In this document: piece after piece, positions 35,795 through 39,811 of the stretch
How the letters are laid out: each line of letters starts with the position of its first letter
Numbering within the stretch: position 1 is the stretch's first letter
Origin: a virus
Strand: one strand, 5' to 3'
DNA length: 39,811 nt
Virus record (IMG/VR): IMGVR_UViG_3300043449_000699
Span: 1 to 39,811 of that record
Position numbers and translations under genes: made by a program
The notes under the pieces: generated by a model
Databases searched by the model: none
What the model was told of the DNA's origin: nothing
What the model saw: the letters and a program-made list of their open reading frames with translations, nothing else

Positions 35795-37759
35795 TCACTC
35801 CGCGAGGGCGTTGTTGTTAGATGACTGCGGGCGCAGCATATTGACAGCGGCGGCAGACGTAACTGCCTTAGGCACAGCGCCTGTTACCTTGCCAACTACA
35901 CGCTTTGCGCCCTGAATCTTGGCTTCACGCGCTAGTGCTTTTTCCATCGCGTCCGCAGCCAGTTTGGGGTCCAGCATTTCGGTGGCGATTTCAATAGCCA
36001 ACTTGCGGTCCATGCCCGTAGTAATGCGCTTCATTAGGGCATTTGCAACGGTTTGAACTCGGCTCAAAAACGAGGGCATAGCGCCGCCCGACGCTTCAGC
36101 CGAAGCAGAAGTAGCCGCTTTTTCTGCGGTAGGGCCAATTCGTGACGCAGCCCGTGCCTGAGATTCAAACAGTACGCCGCGCTCAAGGTCTTCTTGTACG
36201 CTCTGCACAGCCTTTAGTTGGTCAGGCGTGAGCATTTCTGACAAGTCTTTGGCACGCGGCGCGCCGGTAACCGCACTCTTAATGGTGCCAGGCGCGTTCT
36301 TCACCGCAGTGGCAAACGTTTGCGCTCGCTCTTGGCCAAGGCCGCTGGTCAGTTTGCCCTCAAGGTACTGACCGATTTCCATTTGGTTGATAGGCTTGCT
36401 GGCTTCAGCAAACGCCGTACGCGCCTGCCCGTATTCCGGCGAGTTTGTTTCCAACCAATTGATGAACTGCTTGCGCGTGTCGCCAATCATTCTGGCTTCA
36501 GTTGCAGCAATGCCAAACTCTTTCGGGTTTTTAAGCAGGTCATCTAGCGCAAGTTTGACGTAGTGCAGGCTCTTTACCGGAAACTCTGCGGCCTGCGCAG
36601 GGATGACCGTCTCGCCAACTGGGTTGCCAAACTCATCAAGGATGCTTGAGGGAATGACCTGTTCCGGTACGTTCTTGCCAATTACAAACGGCTCGCCCGC
36701 TTCCTTGGCAAGTTTAGCGGCGTGGTCAAAAGCCTTGCCCATAGACGGGCGGCCAAGCAACGGAAGCAAGGTGTCGTCGGTTTGCAGCAAGCCCTGCTCG
36801 GCTAGTTTGTATAGGCGATTGCCTTCCGCGCTGCGCGCCGTCTTGGCTGCCGCAAGTTCTGCAGGCGTACGCCCGACCGCCTGAACTGCCGCCTTACGCG
36901 CCGCTTCTTGCTGCTGTGCGCGCTGAAAGTACGGGGTGACCAACTCAGGCACGCGCTCAGAGGCGGTCTGCTGCAGTGCAGAGTAGCGGGTCAGGTTTAG
37001 TGGCGCTGCGGCTTCGCCTGCTGTTGGCAGTGAGCCAGGCACCAACTCTACGTTGCCCCGCAGGATGTCTACGATGTCCTGCCCGCGACCTTCCGCTGCG
37101 GTCAGCAAAGCACGCGCCTTGGACCCGCGATATCCGCGCTCAACTGCCTTGCCCGCAAAACGACCAAGCGCATTTACAACCGGCGCACCAAGGCCGAATG
37201 CCGCACCGAAGCCTGCACCTGCGGCAGTCTGAGATGGGTCAGCGGCAAACGTGGCGGCGCCTCCGGTGGCAGCGCCTGCGCCAGCCCGAGTGAGCATATT
37301 GGTTACGCCGCGTTCCATCTGCGGGGCAAGGCCGCCGGTTTCTAGCGCAGGAGCAAAGCGAGTCAGCACAGGCACAGCCCGCGCACCGGTAGCCATAAGC
37401 GGGCCAAGTCCTGCAGTGCCAGCAACTTCACTAGCCAACTTGCCGCCAGCATACGCAAACGATTCTGGGTCAGCGCCAAGCAGATTGACTAACCCCTCGT
37501 CTATGTCGCGGCGACGTTGCTCGTTTTCCGCGGCTGTTTCAAACGGACGTAAAGCAGTAGCGCCAATAGAGCCAGCGCCACGGATGGCACCGCCAAACAC
37601 GTCAGCCGCACCCTGCAAAAGCGCAGAACGTTTAGGCTGTGCAGGCGCGGACACAGCCGCAGGCGCAGCGCCTAAGTCTGCGGCAATCTCATCAATTTGG
37701 TCTTCAGTAAGCGCCGCTTCGGTTTTTATCCGCTTGCCGTTGATGGTGTATGTAGGCAC
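35795..37759 (-). CDS. large internal virion / ejection protein
   Basis: A 654-residue protein with GTG start, the largest of three consecutive candidates. It is rich in Ala and Gly, with amphipathic helical stretches ('DVFGGAIRGAGSIGATALRP', 'VTNMLTRAGAGAATGGAAT') that can interact with membranes and long charged helices later ('FAEASKPINQMEIGQYLEGK'). Podovirus ejection proteins (P22 gp16 and gp20, T7 gp16) have this character and are released to form a channel. No enzymatic motif is seen. Confidence 0.65.
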   Translation of the reverse strand: MPTYTINGKRIKTEAALTEDQIDEIAADLGAAPAAVSAPAQPKRSALLQGAADVFGGAIRGAGSIGATALRPFETAAENEQRRRDIDEGLVNLLGADPESFAYAGGKLASEVAGTAGLGPLMATGARAVPVLTRFAPALETGGLAPQMERGVTNMLTRAGAGAATGGAATFAADPSQTAAGAGFGAAFGLGAPVVNALGRFAGKAVERGYRGSKARALLTAAEGRGQDIVDILRGNVELVPGSLPTAGEAAAPLNLTRYSALQQTASERVPELVTPYFQRAQQQEAARKAAVQAVGRTPAELAAAKTARSAEGNRLYKLAEQGLLQTDDTLLPLLGRPSMGKAFDHAAKLAKEAGEPFVIGKNVPEQVIPSSILDEFGNPVGETVIPAQAAEFPVKSLHYVKLALDDLLKNPKEFGIAATEARMIGDTRKQFINWLETNSPEYGQARTAFAEASKPINQMEIGQYLEGKLTSGLGQERAQTFATAVKNAPGTIKSAVTGAPRAKDLSEMLTPDQLKAVQSVQEDLERGVLFESQARAASRIGPTAEKAATSASAEASGGAMPSFLSRVQTVANALMKRITTGMDRKLAIEIATEMLDPKLAADAMEKALAREAKIQGAKRVVGKVTGAVPKAVTSAAAVNMLRPQSSNNNALAE

Positions 37760-37761
37760 GA

Positions 37762-38985
37762 CTAATCCTCAACGGTGTAGGTTACGCCGCTCTTGGTCTT
37801 GCGCGGGCCAGCCGCCGCAGGGGCAGCAGGCGCACCAGCGGGCGCAGCACCCTGACGGTAAGAGTAGGTGTCGTCGTACGCCTGCTGAATGTTGACTTTA
37901 GACGCCTCTGCTTGCGCAATGGCGCGGTCAAGGCCTCGCTGAAAGCTTTCGGTAGATTGCGTAGTGTCAAGAGGCGCATACGAGTCACGCAGATAACGAC
38001 CCTCTGTATCCGAAACGCTACCTAAAGCGCCGCCAGTTGGAGAATCTGCGCGCATCTTAGTAAGTGCTTGAAAGCCGCCTCGCGCAAGAACCGTTTTAAG
38101 CATGGCGCTTGCTTCACGAGCGTCATCGGTAATGGCCGGTGTACGCCCATATACCAAACCGGTAATCCCAGAAAGACCAGGATGGTTACGGAGAAACTTC
38201 AAATCTCTTATTTGCGTATCAAGTTCTTCAGTAGCCCCCTTATACGCCGCCGACGCCTTGGGATACGCCGCTTCGCGTTTTTGCCGTTCTTTGGGCGCAA
38301 GGGGGGCGTCAACATTAGCCGCCTGTCGCGCTTCCGCCGCTTCGTTAACGGTAGCGTTGCGCTGGGAAACCTTAAGCTGCCCCTGCGAGATTCCGCGCTG
38401 CTCTGCGCGGTCGTCAGCCATAGATTGCTCGTTGGCGGTCATCGTCGTGCGCTTGATGTACTCATCAATACCCAACGCAGCCTGCTGCCTCCACTGCTGA
38501 AACCCAGCAGGGTCTTGCGGAATGCGCGACAGGGCAACGTCCAACGGCATACGGGCTACCGGAGAGTCCTGCATATCAGGGTCGTCGTGATGAGCCTGCA
38601 ACCACTCCATAGCGGCTTGTGGAGTGTTCACAAATGTTAGCGCCTGCCGGTACTGCCCGGCCTTTACGCCAGACGCTTCCAGCTGCGATTTGCGCGCAGC
38701 GGCAGAGCTAGCCCTGCCAGCCTGCAGGCTCTGGTACATATCCCCGCCTGCTTGCCCAAACCTAAACAGACGCATGGCGTTCTGAGGGTCGTTCAGGTCA
38801 GCAGAGCCAGCGTACCGGCGAGCAGCAAGGGCGTTGTTGAGTTCGTCCTGAGCCGCAGCCTGCTGTGCGCCAGCGAGGGCGTTGCGGGACTGCATCAGTT
38901 TGCGTTCTTCAGCGGCCTGCATAGCGCCAGCGATGTCCAAGCCAACGGGCTTGTAGGACATTGCGATATTTGGGTCAATAGGCAT
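37762..38985 (-). CDS. internal virion / ejection protein
   Basis: A 407-residue, mostly helical protein starting 'MPIDPNIAMSYKPVGLDIAG'. 'EDELNNALAARRYAG'-like helices, 'WRQQAALGIDEYIKRTTM' and 'RNHPGLSGITGLVYGRTPAI' are shared with proteins of this slot in many podoviruses. A Pro/Ala-rich tail ends it. It lies between the other two ejection-type genes, separated by two to three bases from each. Ejection into the host with the DNA is inferred. Confidence 0.65.
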   Translation of the reverse strand: MPIDPNIAMSYKPVGLDIAGAMQAAEERKLMQSRNALAGAQQAAAQDELNNALAARRYAGSADLNDPQNAMRLFRFGQAGGDMYQSLQAGRASSAAARKSQLEASGVKAGQYRQALTFVNTPQAAMEWLQAHHDDPDMQDSPVARMPLDVALSRIPQDPAGFQQWRQQAALGIDEYIKRTTMTANEQSMADDRAEQRGISQGQLKVSQRNATVNEAAEARQAANVDAPLAPKERQKREAAYPKASAAYKGATEELDTQIRDLKFLRNHPGLSGITGLVYGRTPAITDDAREASAMLKTVLARGGFQALTKMRADSPTGGALGSVSDTEGRYLRDSYAPLDTTQSTESFQRGLDRAIAQAEASKVNIQQAYDDTYSYRQGAAPAGAPAAPAAAGPRKTKSGVTYTVED

Positions 38986-38988
38986 GAC

Positions 38989-39747
38989 TTAGCCTCCCGG
39001 CGGAGCGTAAGGGCCGGGGCCGTACCCCGCGCCACTATAATCAACAAAAGACCCCGGCGCACTGCCGCCGCCCATCTTATTAAAACCGTATTGCAAGCCA
39101 GCGTTGGCAAGGCTGTTTAACGCACCGCCCCACGCGTTTGCCTGCCCCATGTAACCGGAGGCACGGGCATTACCGGCGTTCTGCAGGGCGTTGCCAGCAG
39201 CAGCAGCGTAGTTAGCCGAGGACGCATTTTGCGCGTTGGTCGCGTTAGCACCCGCCGTCTGCTGGCCGGTCAGCATCTGATACCGCTGGCTGCGGTTCTG
39301 ATTGTAGCGGTTGTAGGCGTTCTGGTATTCCTGCGAACCCATGTCCTGCCCGTACCGCGCCGCAGCTTTGAGTGCCGCACCGGAAATCATGCCGCCGCGT
39401 GCAGCCGCCTGACGGTCCAGTCCCTTCAACCCTTCCTGCAAACGGAATGCGTAGCCGGGGTCGGCCTCAAAGTCGGCAGCAGAGAAGTCGCGCAGCAGGT
39501 TGCCGTAGCCTGCAGAGGCAGGGTCACCGGCAAGGCCAAACTGGCGCTGCAGTTCAGCGGTAGACAGCAGGCCAGCCTGACGGAACGGCTCTTGCCGCGC
39601 CACTTGGTCATAGTACTGCTCACGCTGCAACTGGCGGTCTGCTTCCGCGGCTTGCTGCTGCGCCCGTGACGCGCTGCGAGAGGCGCTAGCGCCCATCGCT
39701 CCTGATGCTATGGTGCCGACTGCGGCGGCTGCAAAACCCCAAGGCAT
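38989..39747 (-). CDS. internal virion / ejection protein
   Basis: A 252-residue protein. 'MPWGFAAAAVGTIASGAMGA' is a hydrophobic Gly/Ala helix, then 'QREQYYDQVARQEPFRQAGL', 'SAADFEADPGYAFRLQEGLK' and 'DRQAAARGGMISGAALKAAA' with 'SQEYQNAYNRYNQNRSQRYQ'. This series is a recurrent signature in podovirus DNA-injection proteins. Asn/Ala/Gly-rich C-terminus. It continues at the left end of the window (1-65) when the circle is closed, two bases after the oxygenase-like gene. Confidence 0.78.
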   Translation of the reverse strand: MPWGFAAAAVGTIASGAMGASASRSASRAQQQAAEADRQLQREQYYDQVARQEPFRQAGLLSTAELQRQFGLAGDPASAGYGNLLRDFSAADFEADPGYAFRLQEGLKGLDRQAAARGGMISGAALKAAARYGQDMGSQEYQNAYNRYNQNRSQRYQMLTGQQTAGANATNAQNASSANYAAAAGNALQNAGNARASGYMGQANAWGGALNSLANAGLQYGFNKMGGGSAPGSFVDYSGAGYGPGPYAPPGG

Positions 39748-39811
39748 GGCTATATCCTCTTAGAAAACTTGTTGCGGATGCAGATAATCAACGTCATGCG
39801 GTCTTCATCGC
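39683..39811. repeat. terminal repeat (right copy) of the circular assembly
   Basis: Matches 1-129 with a single difference (39685 G versus base 3 A). It contains the start of the ejection-protein gene and the last codons of the oxygenase-like gene. See the left copy. Confidence 0.9.

Overview
This window looks like one complete genome of a short-tailed, P22-like bacteriophage. The first 129 bases recur as the last 129 with one difference, so the sequence closes into a circle of about 39,682 bp. Packaging and virion genes resemble the P22 podovirus set: P22-type portal, gp5-like coat, gp4-like tail accessory factor and gp10-like tail-stabilising protein. These dictate headful packaging of a permuted chromosome, which would explain the circular assembly. 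The GC content (high fifties by eye), dense ATGA/GTGA stop-start overlaps and the relatives brought to mind suggest a host in Pseudomonadota, perhaps a beta- or gammaproteobacterium. That is inference. I see no integrase, CI-type repressor, tRNA or CRISPR.

Layout. (1) Late genes fill the minus strand from 21015 down to 68 and, through the circular junction, from 39747 down to 34326. The order of transcription is small terminase, polyvalent metallopeptidase-like protein, large terminase, portal, several virion proteins, scaffold, coat, decoration-like protein, two fibres/tailspikes sharing an N-terminal anchor, gp4-like, gp10-like, collar/fibre proteins, a glycine-rich adhesin-like protein, a sulfotransferase-like and a 2OG-oxygenase-like protein, three internal virion (ejection) proteins, then a lysis block of TM protein, thermonuclease-like protein, GH108 endolysin and 3-TM holin. 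(2) 21016-21489 is the one long non-coding stretch; it holds direct repeats, palindromes, an alternating purine/pyrimidine tract and a near-consensus sigma70 promoter reading right. (3) 21490-24171, plus strand, is a block of small unknown genes, many Cys-rich, ending at a strong terminator (24201-24228). (4) 24228-28373, minus strand, is the replication block: SF3-type helicase, nuclease-like protein, DnaC-like loader, an O-like initiator with an iteron-like array inside its gene, HTH protein and a Cro-like repressor. (5) 28477-34329, plus strand, starts at a promoter/operator facing the Cro-like gene and carries recombination (YqaJ exonuclease, ERF annealase, SSB), HNH-like protein, a C5 DNA methyltransferase and a sigma-region-4-like protein.

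How it works together (inference). The Cro-like protein probably controls the divergent region at 28374-28476. The O-like protein would bind its own gene's repeats and, with the DnaC-like loader, bring in the host helicase. The exonuclease, annealase and SSB would make concatemers for headful packaging. The sigma-like protein near the end of the early operon is a candidate late-gene regulator. Notable oddities are two extra reading frames with ribosome-binding sites inside the methyltransferase gene, an SSB whose acidic tip is followed by a membrane-like tail, and the apparent complete absence of GATC from the genome.
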